Positions 45,035 through 53,947 of a stretch of 64,000 nucleotides of DNA are shown one piece after another. The position numbers were made by a program, and so were the translations under genes. The stretch comes from CAWBLP01 sp963721065 (GTDB taxonomy: Bacteria > Pseudomonadota > Alphaproteobacteria > Acetobacterales > Acetobacteraceae): assembly GCA_963721065.1 (NCBI GenBank), contig CAVRHO010000007.1:248001-312000 (forward strand). The letters run 5' to 3'. How positions within the stretch are numbered: position 1 is the stretch's first letter; every line of letters begins with the position of its first letter. The notes under the pieces are model-generated. The model made no database searches. It was given only the letters and a program-made list of their open reading frames with translations, and was not told the origin of the DNA.

Positions 45035-46267
45035 ATGCAGCGCACAAAAAACCCGTTGCCTCAGGATTGGACCGACGCTGCTCCGGGCGCGCTGCGGGAC
45101 ATGCCCGTCTGGCCGCTGGCCGCCACGCTGGCGGTGCAGACCATGGCCACCATGGCACTGTTCTCGGTGCCGGCCATCGCCCCGGAAATCGCCCAGGACC
45201 TGCATGTCAGCGGCACGCTGGTGGGCGCCTTCGTCGCCACCGCCTATGGCACCGGCATCATTTCCGCCCTGCTGTCGCCGGGGCTGATCCGCCGCTATGG
45301 CGGCGTGCGCGCCACCGAGGCGGTGCTGCTCGCCGCGGCGGGCATGGTGCTGGTCTCGGCCGGCATCAGCAGCGTGCTGGGCTTTGCCCTGGGCGCGATC
45401 GTGCTGGGCCTGGGCTACGGCGCCGCCGCGCCGGCCAGCACCCATCTGCTGGTGCCGCGCACGCCGAAATCCGTGTTCAACATGGTGATGTCGGTGCGTC
45501 AGATCGGCGTGCCGCTGGGTGGGGTGATCGGCTCGCTGGTGCTGCCGCCGCTGACCCTCGCGATCGGCTGGCGCGCCGCGCTGATGACCGAACTGGTGCC
45601 GATGGTGCTGCTGATCGTGCTGGTGGAGATCCCGCGCCGCCGCTGGGACGCCGATCGCGATCCCGGCCGGCCCGCCTTCGGCCGCACCCTGCTGCAGCCC
45701 TTCGCCATGCTGCGCGACCGTGCCATCCGCCGGCTGTCCTTCGTCAGCTTCGTCTATTCCGGCATGCAGCTCTGCTTCGTCGCCTTCATGACGGTGCAAC
45801 TGACCACCACCGCCGGGTTCGACCTGGTCGCGGCCGCCCGCATGCTGGCCGCCTACCAGATCGCCGGCACGGTGTCGCGGCCGGTCTGGGGCTGGATCGC
45901 CGACCGCTGGCTGACCCCCAGCCGGACGCTGGCGCTGCACGGCTGTGGCATGGCGGTCGCCGCGGCGTTCGCCGGCCATTTCAGCCCGGCCTGGTCGCAC
46001 TGGGGGGTGCTGGGTGTGGTGCTGCTCGCGGGCTGCACGGCCGGGGGCTACACCGGCGTGGCCTATGCCGAATACGCCGCGCTGGGCGGTGCCCGGCGCA
46101 CCGAGGCCACCGGGCTGGGCACCGCGCTGATGTTTGCCGCGGTGATGTCGATTCCGCCGGTGTTCGGCTTCGCCATCGGCGCGACGCACGGCTACGCCGC
46201 GCCGTTCCTGGCCCTGTCCGGGCTGGCGGTGGTCAGCGCGGCCATTCTGCTGCTGTCGCGGCGATGA
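45035..46267 (+). CDS. MFS transporter
   Basis: A 410-residue protein with about twelve membrane segments, starting ATLAVQTMATMALFSVPAIA. The loop 2-3 region is GLIRRYGGVRATEAVLL, and VMSVRQIGVPLGGVIGSLVL marks helix 5. It resembles CynX/NimT- or drug-type MFS carriers; substrate unknown. The stop overlaps the next gene's ATG (ATGA), so it heads an operon with the Smr and XRE genes. Confidence 0.9.
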   Translation: MQRTKNPLPQDWTDAAPGALRDMPVWPLAATLAVQTMATMALFSVPAIAPEIAQDLHVSGTLVGAFVATAYGTGIISALLSPGLIRRYGGVRATEAVLLAAAGMVLVSAGISSVLGFALGAIVLGLGYGAAAPASTHLLVPRTPKSVFNMVMSVRQIGVPLGGVIGSLVLPPLTLAIGWRAALMTELVPMVLLIVLVEIPRRRWDADRDPGRPAFGRTLLQPFAMLRDRAIRRLSFVSFVYSGMQLCFVAFMTVQLTTTAGFDLVAAARMLAAYQIAGTVSRPVWGWIADRWLTPSRTLALHGCGMAVAAAFAGHFSPAWSHWGVLGVVLLAGCTAGGYTGVAYAEYAALGGARRTEATGLGTALMFAAVMSIPPVFGFAIGATHGYAAPFLALSGLAVVSAAILLLSRR

Positions 46268-46782
46268 CCGGGCGCGGGCGCACACTGACCGACGCCGACC
46301 GCGCCATCTGGGCTGCCTATGCCCAGCAGCTCCAGCCGCTGCCGGGCCGGGGGGTGCCGCCACCGCCGGCCACGCCGGCGGTGCTGCCGCCACGGCCGGC
46401 GCCCGCCACCTTGGCCCATCCCGTCCGTCCCTCCGGCCGGCCACTGGCGGTCGGCGATCCCTCGGGCCGCGTGGACAACGCCACCTGGCAGCGGTTCCGC
46501 TCCGGCAAGATGGCACCGGCGCGCAAGCTCGACCTGCACGGCATGACCGCGCAGCGCGCCTTCCAGGCGCTGGTATCCTTCGTGCGCACCGCCCATGCCG
46601 AACGGCTGCGCTGCGTGGAGGTGGTCACCGGCCGCGGCAGCGGCGAAACCGGCGGGGTGATCCGCCGCGAGGTCCCGCTGTGGCTGAACCTCCCCGACAT
46701 CCGGCCGCTGGTGCTGGCCGCCGCACATCCCCACGCGGCCAATCCCGGCGCGGTGCGCCTGCTGCTGCGGCGGGTGCGGTGA
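46264..46782 (+). CDS. Smr-domain protein
   Basis: A 172-residue protein. A Pro-rich N-terminal half (residues 1-75) precedes the Smr domain: RKLDLHGMTAQRAFQALVSF, VVTGRGSGETGGVIRREVPL and PHAANPGAVRLLLRR. This is the alphaproteobacterial Smr/MutS2-like form. Such domains nick or bind branched DNA or act as RNA endonucleases in ribosome rescue. It overlaps both neighbours by four bases. Confidence 0.93.
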   Translation: MTGRGRTLTDADRAIWAAYAQQLQPLPGRGVPPPPATPAVLPPRPAPATLAHPVRPSGRPLAVGDPSGRVDNATWQRFRSGKMAPARKLDLHGMTAQRAFQALVSFVRTAHAERLRCVEVVTGRGSGETGGVIRREVPLWLNLPDIRPLVLAAAHPHAANPGAVRLLLRRVR

Positions 46783-47189
46783 CCCCCTTCGGCGCCCGGC
46801 TGCGTGCGTTGCGGGCGGAACGCGGCATCACGCTGAAGGAACTGGCCGGCGCGCTTCAGGTCTCCACCGCCTATCTCTCGGCGCTGGAGCACGGCAGGCG
46901 GGGCGCCCCCAGCCCCGGCCTGGTCCACCAGGTGAACGAATTCTTCGGCCTGATCTGGGATGATGCCGAGGAACTCGCGCGGCTGGCGCGGCTGTCCAAT
47001 CCGCGGGTTACGGTGAACACCGCGGGGCTCAGCCCGGAGCAGACGGCGCTGGCGAATCGGCTGTCACAGATGATCCACCGGCTGCCACCCGAGACCGTGG
47101 CGGCGCTGCACGCGGTGCTGGATACCACCACGCCGCAGCCCAAACCGCGCCTGCGCCGCGCGGCGCGACAGGGTCGGCCGCAGGCATAG
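46779..47189 (+). CDS. XRE-family DNA-binding protein
   Basis: A 136-residue protein starting on GTG within GTGA at the Smr stop. Residues 3-62 are a helix-turn-helix (LRALRAERGITLKELAGALQ, VSTAYLSALEHGRRGAPSPG), followed by a helical region LSPEQTALANRLSQMIHRLP and a basic tail. In many alphaproteobacteria this gene follows smr. Regulatory target unknown. Confidence 0.9.
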   Translation: MTPFGARLRALRAERGITLKELAGALQVSTAYLSALEHGRRGAPSPGLVHQVNEFFGLIWDDAEELARLARLSNPRVTVNTAGLSPEQTALANRLSQMIHRLPPETVAALHAVLDTTTPQPKPRLRRAARQGRPQA

Positions 47190-47279
47190 ACCGCGCCCGC
47201 CTCTTGTGAGCGCTCCGGCCCCTTGTGCGACGGACCGCAGAGGAAAACCTGTATCTTCCCCCCTCCGGAAGGATCGCAC

Positions 47280-49466
47280 TTGCTCGGCCTCATTCGTCCG
47301 CGCCTGGACAGCGTCAGCCTGGACCGGCGCCTCGCCGCCCTGCCGCGGACCGGCGTGCCGCTGCACCGCCCCGTCGCGATCCACTGGAACGACCACCAGG
47401 TGCCGTTCATCGAGGCGGACACCGACCGGGACCTGGCTGTCGCGCTGGGTCTGGTGCACGTGCATCTGCGCTGGACCCAGATGGAACTCATGCGCCGCGT
47501 CGCCCGCGGCCGCCTGTCCGAACTGCTCGGCCCGTTCGGCGTGCGGCTGGACCGGGTGCTGCGGACGCTCAACTTCGCGCAGGCAGTGCCGGCCATGCGG
47601 GCGTCGCTGCCGCAAGGAACCCGTGACTGGATCGAGGGCTACCTGGCCGGCATCAACCATGCCGTCCGCCACCTGCCGGAAACCCCGCCGGAATTCCCTG
47701 CCCTGGGACTGCGGCGCGAGCGATGGGACCTGGCCGACATCCTGACGGTCAGCCGCCTGGCCGGCGCCGACGTCACCTGGGCGGTGTGGCTGGCGCTGTT
47801 GCCGGAGCGCCGGGATCCGGGCGTTCTTGCCCTGTGGCAGCGGCTGCTCGGGGCGGAGGTGCCGCTGGACGTGTCAACGAATCACGCGGGCACGCTCGGG
47901 TGGGCGCGGCGGGCACTGGGGCGGTTCGGGCGGCCTGGCAGCAATTCCCTGGCCGTGGCGCCGGACCGGACGGCATCGGGCGGCGCCTGGATCGCCAGCG
48001 ACACGCACCTGCCGTCCCTGCTGCCCAATCTGTGGCTGATCGCCGGCTACCGCTCGCCGTCCTACCACGTGACCGGCCTGATGGTGCCGGGCATCCCCGC
48101 CGTGATGATGGGGCGCAATCCCTGGATCGCCTGGGGCGGCACCAACCTGCACGCCACCAGCAGCGACCTGTTCGACGTTTCCGACCTGCCGCGCGGAACG
48201 ATCACCGAACGGCGCGAACGCCTGCGCGTGCGGTTCCGCGGCGTGCAGGAGATCGTGGTGCGGGACACGCCGCTGGGCCCGGTCATCTCCGACCTGCCGC
48301 AACTGCGCGGCGCCGGCGGCACCTATGCGCTGCGCTGGATGGGACACACGGCGAGCGACGAAATCTCCGCCCTGCTGGCGATGAGCCGGGCGCGCGACTG
48401 GAAGACCTTTCGTGCGGCGCTGGATGGGATCGCGGTGCCCGGCCTGAACATCACCTATGCCGACAGCGCCGGCCATATCGGCAGGACGATCGCCGCCCAC
48501 CTGCCGGCACGTCCGCCGGACGGCCCGCCGGCCCTGGTACTGCCCAGCGGCGAGGCGCGGCACTGGAAGCGGATCGTGCGTGGCAGCGACCTGCCGGCCC
48601 TGTTCGATCCCCCCGAGGGGTTCGTGGTGTCCGCCAACAACCGGCCGCCGCCGGCATCGGTGCTGATCGGGCATTTCTTCTCTGCCAATCATCGGGTTGA
48701 CCGGCTGCGGGAGGTGCTGGCCGGTCATGACCGCTGGGACCTCGCCGGGTTCGGCAGGTTGCAGCAGGACGTGATGCTGCGGGCCGCCGACCCGATGCGC
48801 CGGCGGCTGGCGAAGCTGCTGCGCGATCACCGGCAGCGCGGGGCGGCACGACTGGCGGGCATCCTCGGCGGATGGGACGGCCGCTATACGGCCGATGCCG
48901 ACGGGCCCCTGGTGCTCGAACTGCTGCTGTTCCACCTGGGCATGGCATTGCACGGGCGGCGGATGATGCGGCTGTATTCCACCAGTTGGAACGCGCGGGG
49001 CATGCTGTTCGACGAACTGGACCGGCAGCCGCCCGCTGCCCTTGCGCGGGCGCTGCGGTATGCCGTGCCGCGGGTGAACCGGGGCGTGCGGCGGTTCCGG
49101 TCCTGGGGACGCCTGCACCGGCTGGAGCCGCGGCACGTGATGGCCTCGGTGCCGGTGCTTGGCCGGTTCTACCGGTTCGGCGACTGGGCGGCGGATGGCG
49201 GGAGCGACACCGTGATGAAGACGGCCCACGCGCTGACCGATCGGCGGCACCGTGCCGGCCTGGCGAGCACCGGCCGGCACATTTCGGACCTGGCCGATCC
49301 GGACGCCAACTGGTTCGCGCTGCTGGGCGGGCAGGACGGATGGATCGGCAGCACGACGATGCTCGACCAGATGCGGCTGTGGCGGTCCGGCACGTTCATC
49401 CAGGTGCCGCTGCGGCCGGAAACGGTGCACGCGCAGTTCCGGCACCGCACGGAGTTGCGCGGGTGA
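47280..49466 (+). CDS. Penicillin acylase-family N-terminal nucleophile hydrolase
   Basis: A 728-residue precursor. The auto-cleavage and nucleophile motif is GRPGSNSLAV (Gly220-Ser221), so an alpha chain of about 220 residues and a beta chain starting at Ser221 are expected. Other family segments are SDTHLPSLLPNLWLIAGYRS, VPGIPAVMMGRNPWIAWGGT and FVVSANNRPPP (the oxyanion Asn). Relatives deacylate penicillins, acyl-homoserine lactones or N-acyl amino acids. No signal peptide is evident, which is unusual. A TTG start at 47280 after GGAAGGA is chosen; an in-frame TTG at 47223 is possible. A GH3-type ligase gene follows. Confidence 0.88.
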   Translation: MLGLIRPRLDSVSLDRRLAALPRTGVPLHRPVAIHWNDHQVPFIEADTDRDLAVALGLVHVHLRWTQMELMRRVARGRLSELLGPFGVRLDRVLRTLNFAQAVPAMRASLPQGTRDWIEGYLAGINHAVRHLPETPPEFPALGLRRERWDLADILTVSRLAGADVTWAVWLALLPERRDPGVLALWQRLLGAEVPLDVSTNHAGTLGWARRALGRFGRPGSNSLAVAPDRTASGGAWIASDTHLPSLLPNLWLIAGYRSPSYHVTGLMVPGIPAVMMGRNPWIAWGGTNLHATSSDLFDVSDLPRGTITERRERLRVRFRGVQEIVVRDTPLGPVISDLPQLRGAGGTYALRWMGHTASDEISALLAMSRARDWKTFRAALDGIAVPGLNITYADSAGHIGRTIAAHLPARPPDGPPALVLPSGEARHWKRIVRGSDLPALFDPPEGFVVSANNRPPPASVLIGHFFSANHRVDRLREVLAGHDRWDLAGFGRLQQDVMLRAADPMRRRLAKLLRDHRQRGAARLAGILGGWDGRYTADADGPLVLELLLFHLGMALHGRRMMRLYSTSWNARGMLFDELDRQPPAALARALRYAVPRVNRGVRRFRSWGRLHRLEPRHVMASVPVLGRFYRFGDWAADGGSDTVMKTAHALTDRRHRAGLASTGRHISDLADPDANWFALLGGQDGWIGSTTMLDQMRLWRSGTFIQVPLRPETVHAQFRHRTELRG

Positions 49467-49582
49467 GCGGGCCACGCCGTGTTCCCCTTCTTCCCCGTGG
49501 GAGCGGGGGAGGGGGCGCAGGTGCCGGGCGCCCTGCCGCGGTGGATCGCAGGATCCCACCCCCCAACCCTCTCCCGCAGCGG

Positions 49583-49678
49583 GAGGGGGCGCTTCGTGCG
49601 CAGCGCGAGGGGGCGCTTCGTGCGCAGCGCGAGGGGGCGCTTCGTGCGCAGCGCGAGGGGGCGCTTCGTGCGCAGCGT
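49583..49678. repeat. Four-copy 24-nt tandem array in the leader of the GH3 gene
   Basis: Four exact or near-exact 24-nt units starting GAGGGGGCGCTTCGTGCGCA run 49583-49678 and end five bases before the GH3 ATG. Each unit contains the GAGGGGG purine stretch and a GCGC-rich hairpin-prone part. Confidence 0.9.
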
Positions 49679-49683
49679 CTCCG

Positions 49684-51213
49684 ATGATCGATGCCACCCC
49701 GCTGCTGCGGGCGTATGCGGCCTGGCGCCGCCGGCAGCTCGCCGCCGAGGATCCCGCCGCGGCGCAGGAACGCACGCTGCTTCGCCTGGTGCGCCGCGCC
49801 CGGCACACGCGCTTCGGCCAGGCCCATGGGTTCGACCGAATTGACAGCGTGGCCGCTTTCCAGTCCCGCGTGCCGCTGCGCCGCTACGAGGACTTCTGGC
49901 GCGACTGGTGGCAGCCCGCCTTCCCGGTGCTGACCGATATCTGCTGGCCCGGCAGGATGCCGTATTTCGCCGTCACCTCGGGCACCACCAGCGGGGTGAC
50001 CAAATACATCCCGGTGTCCCGGGACATGGCCGCGGCCAATCGGCGCGCCGTGCTGGACATTTTCACCCACCATCTGGCCGCACGTCCGGACAGCCGCGTG
50101 CTGGCCGGCCGCAACTTCATGCTGGGCGGCAGCACTGCGCTGACCCGTGAAGCCGCGGGCGTCCACAGTGGCGATCTGAGCGGCATCGCTGCCGCCGAAA
50201 TCCCCTGGTGGGCGTGCCGCCGCTATTTCCCGCCACGCAAGCTGGCGCTGATCGCGGACTGGGAGCGGAAGATGGATGCCCTGGCGCCGGCCTCGCTGGA
50301 GGCCGACATCCGCACGCTGAGCGGGACGCCGAGCTGGGTGCTGCTGTTCCTGGCGCGGGTCGCGGCACTGCGGCCGGAGGCGCCGCCGCGCAGCACGAGC
50401 TGGTATCCGGAGCTGGAGCTGTTCATCCACGGCGGCGTGAATTTCGCCCCGTATCTGGCTCAGTTTGAAGCGATCTTCGCCGGCAGCCGCGTGGATATGC
50501 GGGAGGTGTACCCGGCCAGCGAGGGGTTCCTGGCGATCGCCGACCGCGGCTACGGCGAGGGGCTGCGGCTGCTGGCCGACAACGGCCTTTTCCTGGAGTT
50601 CGTGCCGGCGGACGAAGTCGATTCTCCTGGCGCACCAAGGTATTGGCTGACGAACGTGGAATGCGGTGTGAACTATGCGGTGGTGGTCAGCAGCAATGCC
50701 GGGCTGTTCGGCTACGTGCTGGGCGACACCGTGCGATTCGTGGACCGCTGCCCGCCGCGCGTGCTGGTCACCGGTCGGCTGTCCTACATGCTGTCGGCAT
50801 TCGGCGAACACCTGATCGGCGAGGAACTCGATTCCGCAGTGCAGTCCGGCGCGGCGGCGGTCGGGGTGCAGGTGATGGAATATGCGGTCGCGCCGGTGTT
50901 TCCCGCCACGCCGGAGGAGAAGGGGCGGCACTGCTTCGTGGTGGAGTTTTCCCCGGCCATCGGCCCTGCCGCCGTCGCGCGCTTCGCCGCGACGCTGGAC
51001 CGTGCCCTGGCCGCGGCCAACGCGGATTACGCCTCGCACCGCACGGGGATGCAGCCGCCGGAGGTTATCGCGGCGCGGCCGGGGGCGTTCGCCGGATGGA
51101 TGCGTGCGCGCGGTCGGGCGGGAGGACAGAACAAGGTGCCGCGCGTCATCGCGGATCCGGCGTTGTTCCGCGACCTCGTCACCTTTGCGGGGGGCGACGG
51201 GACCCCGCGTTGA
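49684..51213 (+). CDS. GH3-family acyl-adenylating/amide synthetase
   Basis: A 509-residue protein of the GH3 auxin-responsive fold: P-loop-like YFAVTSGTTSGVTKYIPVS, YPELELFIHGGVNFAPYLAQ, VYPASEGFLAIAD, the ATP-site strand YALVV-equivalent VNYAVVVSSNAGLFGYVLGD and FVDRCPPRVLVTGRLSYML. Plant members link amino acids to carboxylic acids such as indole-acetate through an acyl-AMP; bacterial members are mostly uncharacterised. It sits just after an amide hydrolase of the penicillin acylase family. The ATG at 49684 has its ribosome-site region formed by a tandem repeat. Confidence 0.9.
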   Translation: MIDATPLLRAYAAWRRRQLAAEDPAAAQERTLLRLVRRARHTRFGQAHGFDRIDSVAAFQSRVPLRRYEDFWRDWWQPAFPVLTDICWPGRMPYFAVTSGTTSGVTKYIPVSRDMAAANRRAVLDIFTHHLAARPDSRVLAGRNFMLGGSTALTREAAGVHSGDLSGIAAAEIPWWACRRYFPPRKLALIADWERKMDALAPASLEADIRTLSGTPSWVLLFLARVAALRPEAPPRSTSWYPELELFIHGGVNFAPYLAQFEAIFAGSRVDMREVYPASEGFLAIADRGYGEGLRLLADNGLFLEFVPADEVDSPGAPRYWLTNVECGVNYAVVVSSNAGLFGYVLGDTVRFVDRCPPRVLVTGRLSYMLSAFGEHLIGEELDSAVQSGAAAVGVQVMEYAVAPVFPATPEEKGRHCFVVEFSPAIGPAAVARFAATLDRALAAANADYASHRTGMQPPEVIAARPGAFAGWMRARGRAGGQNKVPRVIADPALFRDLVTFAGGDGTPR

Positions 51214-51441
51214 TTTCGGCCGACGGTCGCCGAATACGAGGTCATGGCCGGCGACCGCAGCGGCGCCGCGGCCGCGGAAATCAGCGCTGGTAATTGCGGG
51301 CCGACCCGTCCATATATGCCCCTCGGCACTTTTCGCCAGGGCCAATCTTGGCCAGATCTGAGGTAGCCTCCTATCCGGCAGCTCCGATGGAAAGTGGTAC
51401 GGCTCGCGCAGTGCGGGTCGCCGATGAAGCGGAGTGACGTG

Positions 51442-51648
51442 ATGTCTTCAGGTACCGTTAAGTGGTTTAACGGCCAGAAGGGCTATGGTTTCATTCAGCC
51501 GGACGACGGATCCAAGGATGTGTTCGTGCACATCTCGGCCGTGGAACGGGCGGGCCTGAGCGGCCTGAATGAAGGTCAGAAGATCAGCTACGATATCGAG
51601 CGCGGTCAGCAGGGCAAGACGTCCGCGGTGAACCTGCGCGCCGACTGA
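51442..51648 (+). CDS. Cold-shock domain protein
   Basis: A 68-residue CspA-type protein with RNP1 KGYGFIQ and RNP2 DVFVHIS in MSSGTVKWFNGQKGYGFIQP. It binds single-stranded RNA/DNA and melts RNA structure at low temperature or stress. ATG at 51442 follows GGAGTGACGTG. The leader (51214-51441) is long, as usual for such genes, but no structured element was identified. Confidence 0.97.
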   Translation: MSSGTVKWFNGQKGYGFIQPDDGSKDVFVHISAVERAGLSGLNEGQKISYDIERGQQGKTSAVNLRAD

Positions 51649-51912
51649 TACGAACGACCTCCGGCGCCGCAGGGCGCTGGAGCGTTTGCCGAGAACCGCC
51701 TGCATCGGGACCCTGCCAGCGATTCCGGCGGCAAGCCCGGGGCAGGTGGTACGCGTAAGGCGCTGCGTCGCTGGCGCGCGGCGGCCGGATGTACGCCAGT
51801 GCGGTGATCCGCTGGGCGCGATTGCGCCGGACCCCAGACCAGGGATCGCAGCCGCAAACCAGCACCGGCGGCCCAGCACCGGCGGCGGTGAACCGCAGGG
51901 CCGGGTGGGGGA

Positions 51913-52160
51913 ATGATGCCGGCGATGTCACTCGTGCCGGAAAGGCGTCGTGTCGGTTTCGAGCGCTGGCATCCAGAAAATGCGGGAGGGTTGATCGAAG
52001 CACTGAATCGGCTGCTCGGTCGGAGCGGCGCCTTGCCAGCGGTGAAGAGCCGCGGGCGTTGGCGTTACGCGATAGCGGCGCCGTGTTCCTGTTCTTGCGG
52101 AACACAGCACACAGCCGACCGACGAATTGCCGCGACAGTCGGCAATATGAGGAGCAGTGA
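51913..52160 (+). pseudogene. Small ORF, probably frameshifted, coupled to the next gene
   Basis: The frame from 51913 reads SLVPERRRVGFERWHPENAG and GLIEALNRLLGRSG up to GRWRY. The next frame continues RDSGAVFLFLRNTAHSRPTN and ends at a TGA (52158-52160) that overlaps the following ATG as TGATG. The span is 248 nt, one short of a multiple of three. One lost C near 52,065 would give an 82-residue protein. No family recognised; the overlap is the main support. Confidence 0.35.
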
Positions 52161-52375
52161 TGCAGACGTGGTCAAAGTGCGTTGGCCAGATCGTTTACGA
52201 TTTCGATGAATTTTGCAGAGACTACGGGCATCCGGCGGGTCAATGCTTTACCTTCGAGGTGACCAGCAACGCCATCACCTATGTCTATGCCCGCGTGGTC
52301 GGCGAGATCGATGGTGACCAGGTTGTCTTTGAACTGACGGACGATGATCTGGTCAGCACCCGGAAGGCACACTGA
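52160..52375 (+). CDS. Small acidic protein, unknown
   Basis: A 71-residue acidic protein: MQTWSKCVGQIVYDFDEFCR, GQCFTFEVTSNAITYVYARV and DGDQVVFELTDDDLVSTRKA. Codon use and a GAGGAGC site eight bases before the ATG support it. It may be an all-beta small domain. Function unknown. Confidence 0.55.
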   Translation: MQTWSKCVGQIVYDFDEFCRDYGHPAGQCFTFEVTSNAITYVYARVVGEIDGDQVVFELTDDDLVSTRKAH

Positions 52376-52460
52376 GGCAGCCTGACGCGGAGTCCCCACA
52401 GGCCCCCTGCGGGGAACACGCCATGCGCAACCGACGACAATCATGTGGGAGACCATCTTC

Positions 52461-52652
52461 ATGCAGCGTCAACGCAGGCCGCCAGAACCTCCAGCCCTCC
52501 CGGTGACGCCCAGGCCGGCAGAGATACAAAAGCCCGCCGGCGAGAGCGACCTGCAGGGTCGCACGTCACAGCAGCAGATCCAGCGCACCCGGAACGCCGA
52601 TGCACGGCAGCGGGCGAAATCGGCGATGTCCCGTGCGAAATCGGGGCGCTGA
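52461..52652 (+). CDS. Possible small Pro/Arg/Gln-rich protein
   Basis: A 63-residue frame (MQRQRRPPEPPALPVTPRPA...SAMSRAKSGR) with GGGAG 11 bases upstream. Composition is that of a disordered basic peptide. Support is weak. The rest of the gap to 52941 shows only the FNR-type box. Confidence 0.3.
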   Translation: MQRQRRPPEPPALPVTPRPAEIQKPAGESDLQGRTSQQQIQRTRNADARQRAKSAMSRAKSGR

Positions 52653-52903
52653 CAGTTCGACGCGCCGATCCGGCGATCACGAGCGCCGGGCATCCTGCTT
52701 CGACTGCCATTCGTCCGCCCGGCGAACACCCGGGCCTTTGCCCCGCCGACAAGGTCTGGACGACAGCCTGCATCGGCTGGCAGCCGCAGGCTGAACAGAA
52801 GAAGCGGCCTCCCCCGCGCGGCGTTTTCCGCAGGCAGGAAGCGGCGATCCCGCGCCACGACCGATCATCTTGCAGATGCAGAGGCAGGTGTCCACCTGAA
52901 CAA

Positions 52904-52917
52904 TTGATCTCGATCAA
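52904..52917. promoter_or_regulatory. Perfect FNR/FixK-type box
   Basis: TTGATctcgATCAA is a full match to the TTGAT-N4-ATCAA consensus of FNR/FixK regulators. It lies 24 bases before the ATG of the universal stress gene at 52942. If that ATG is right, the site would overlap the promoter or leader; an in-frame ATG at 52972 gives a more usual distance. Confidence 0.7.
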
Positions 52918-52941
52918 TGTGATTCGGCAGGGACAAGGGGT

Positions 52942-53901
52942 ATGGGACCGATCGATCCAACGAGGTCCGACATGCCGGCCACCAGCAATCCCATCGGGTC
53001 GGACGGCCCGCCCGCGTGCGTTCTGCTCGCCACCGACCTGAGCTGTCGGTGCGATCGCGCGCTCGACCGGGCGGTGCAACTGGTTCGGACCTGGCACGCA
53101 TCGTTGCACATCCTGCACGTGGTGGAAGGGTCCGACCCGCAGTCCCGGCCCGCCACCGAGCAGGCGGCGATCGCCGAACGCGAGATACGCGCCGCCATGG
53201 GGCACCGGCACATTCCCTTCTCGGTGGTGCTGGACCGCGGCAATCCGGCTGACGCCATCATGCGCCAGGTCGGCGCCGTGTCCGCCGGACTGGTCGTGAC
53301 CGGAATCGCCCGCGACGAGACGTTCGGCCGCAACGTGCTGGGCAACACCGTCGAAAAAGCGATCCGGCACGCGACCGTGCCGGTTCTGGTGGCCAAGACC
53401 CGGCCTCACGGGCCGTACCGGAACATCGTCGTCGGCACCGATTTTTCCGACCCGTCACGCCAGGCGCTGGAAACCGCGATCGGTCTGTTCCCGGACGCCA
53501 CGTTCACCCTGATGCATGCATTCCACGTGCCGTTCGAGGGCTTTGCCGACCGCAGGCCGGACTATCTGGCCGAATACCGCGCCGACCTGCGGCGGGAGGC
53601 GGAGGCGTTCCTGTCCGCACTGCATATCCCGGATGCCACGCGTGACGCCGTCAATCTGGTCATCGAGCACGGGGAGGCGAGCGCGTTGCTGGAAAGCGTG
53701 GTGCAGACGCAGCCGGTGGATCTCGTCGTTCTGGGGGCGCACCGGCACGGCGATCTGTTCAGCGTCCTGTTCGGCAGCACGGCGGAATACCTGCTGTCCG
53801 TGCTGTCCTGCGACATTCTGATCGTGCGCGAAACCCGGAAGGGACATCGCAGCGCGCCGACCGCACCCCGGTCGTCCCGATCCGGTCGCCACGCGTCGTA
53901 A
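52942..53901 (+). CDS. Tandem-domain universal stress protein
   Basis: A 319-residue protein with two UspA domains (about residues 27-152 and 157-295). The first reads CVLLATDLSCRCDRALDRAV ending VTGIARDETFGRNVLGNTVE, the second NIVVGTDFSDPSRQALETAI ending VVLGAHRHGDLFSVLFGSTA, with ATP-site Gly-rich turns in each. USPs respond to oxygen limitation and stress. An FNR/FixK box lies upstream, and a P-type ATPase gene follows 46 bases later, as in known anaerobic regulons. The tail is Ser/Arg-rich. A start at 52972 (MPATSNP) is also possible. Confidence 0.92.
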   Translation: MGPIDPTRSDMPATSNPIGSDGPPACVLLATDLSCRCDRALDRAVQLVRTWHASLHILHVVEGSDPQSRPATEQAAIAEREIRAAMGHRHIPFSVVLDRGNPADAIMRQVGAVSAGLVVTGIARDETFGRNVLGNTVEKAIRHATVPVLVAKTRPHGPYRNIVVGTDFSDPSRQALETAIGLFPDATFTLMHAFHVPFEGFADRRPDYLAEYRADLRREAEAFLSALHIPDATRDAVNLVIEHGEASALLESVVQTQPVDLVVLGAHRHGDLFSVLFGSTAEYLLSVLSCDILIVRETRKGHRSAPTAPRSSRSGRHAS

Positions 53902-53947
53902 CCACCGGATCACCGTCGCCGAAGCAGCCCAAAGCCTGGAGTGTTCG

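Noticed and set aside
47874..49808. 644-codon minus-strand frame opposite the penicillin acylase
   Set aside because: Shadow frame with repeated low-complexity peptide from the tandem 24-mer.
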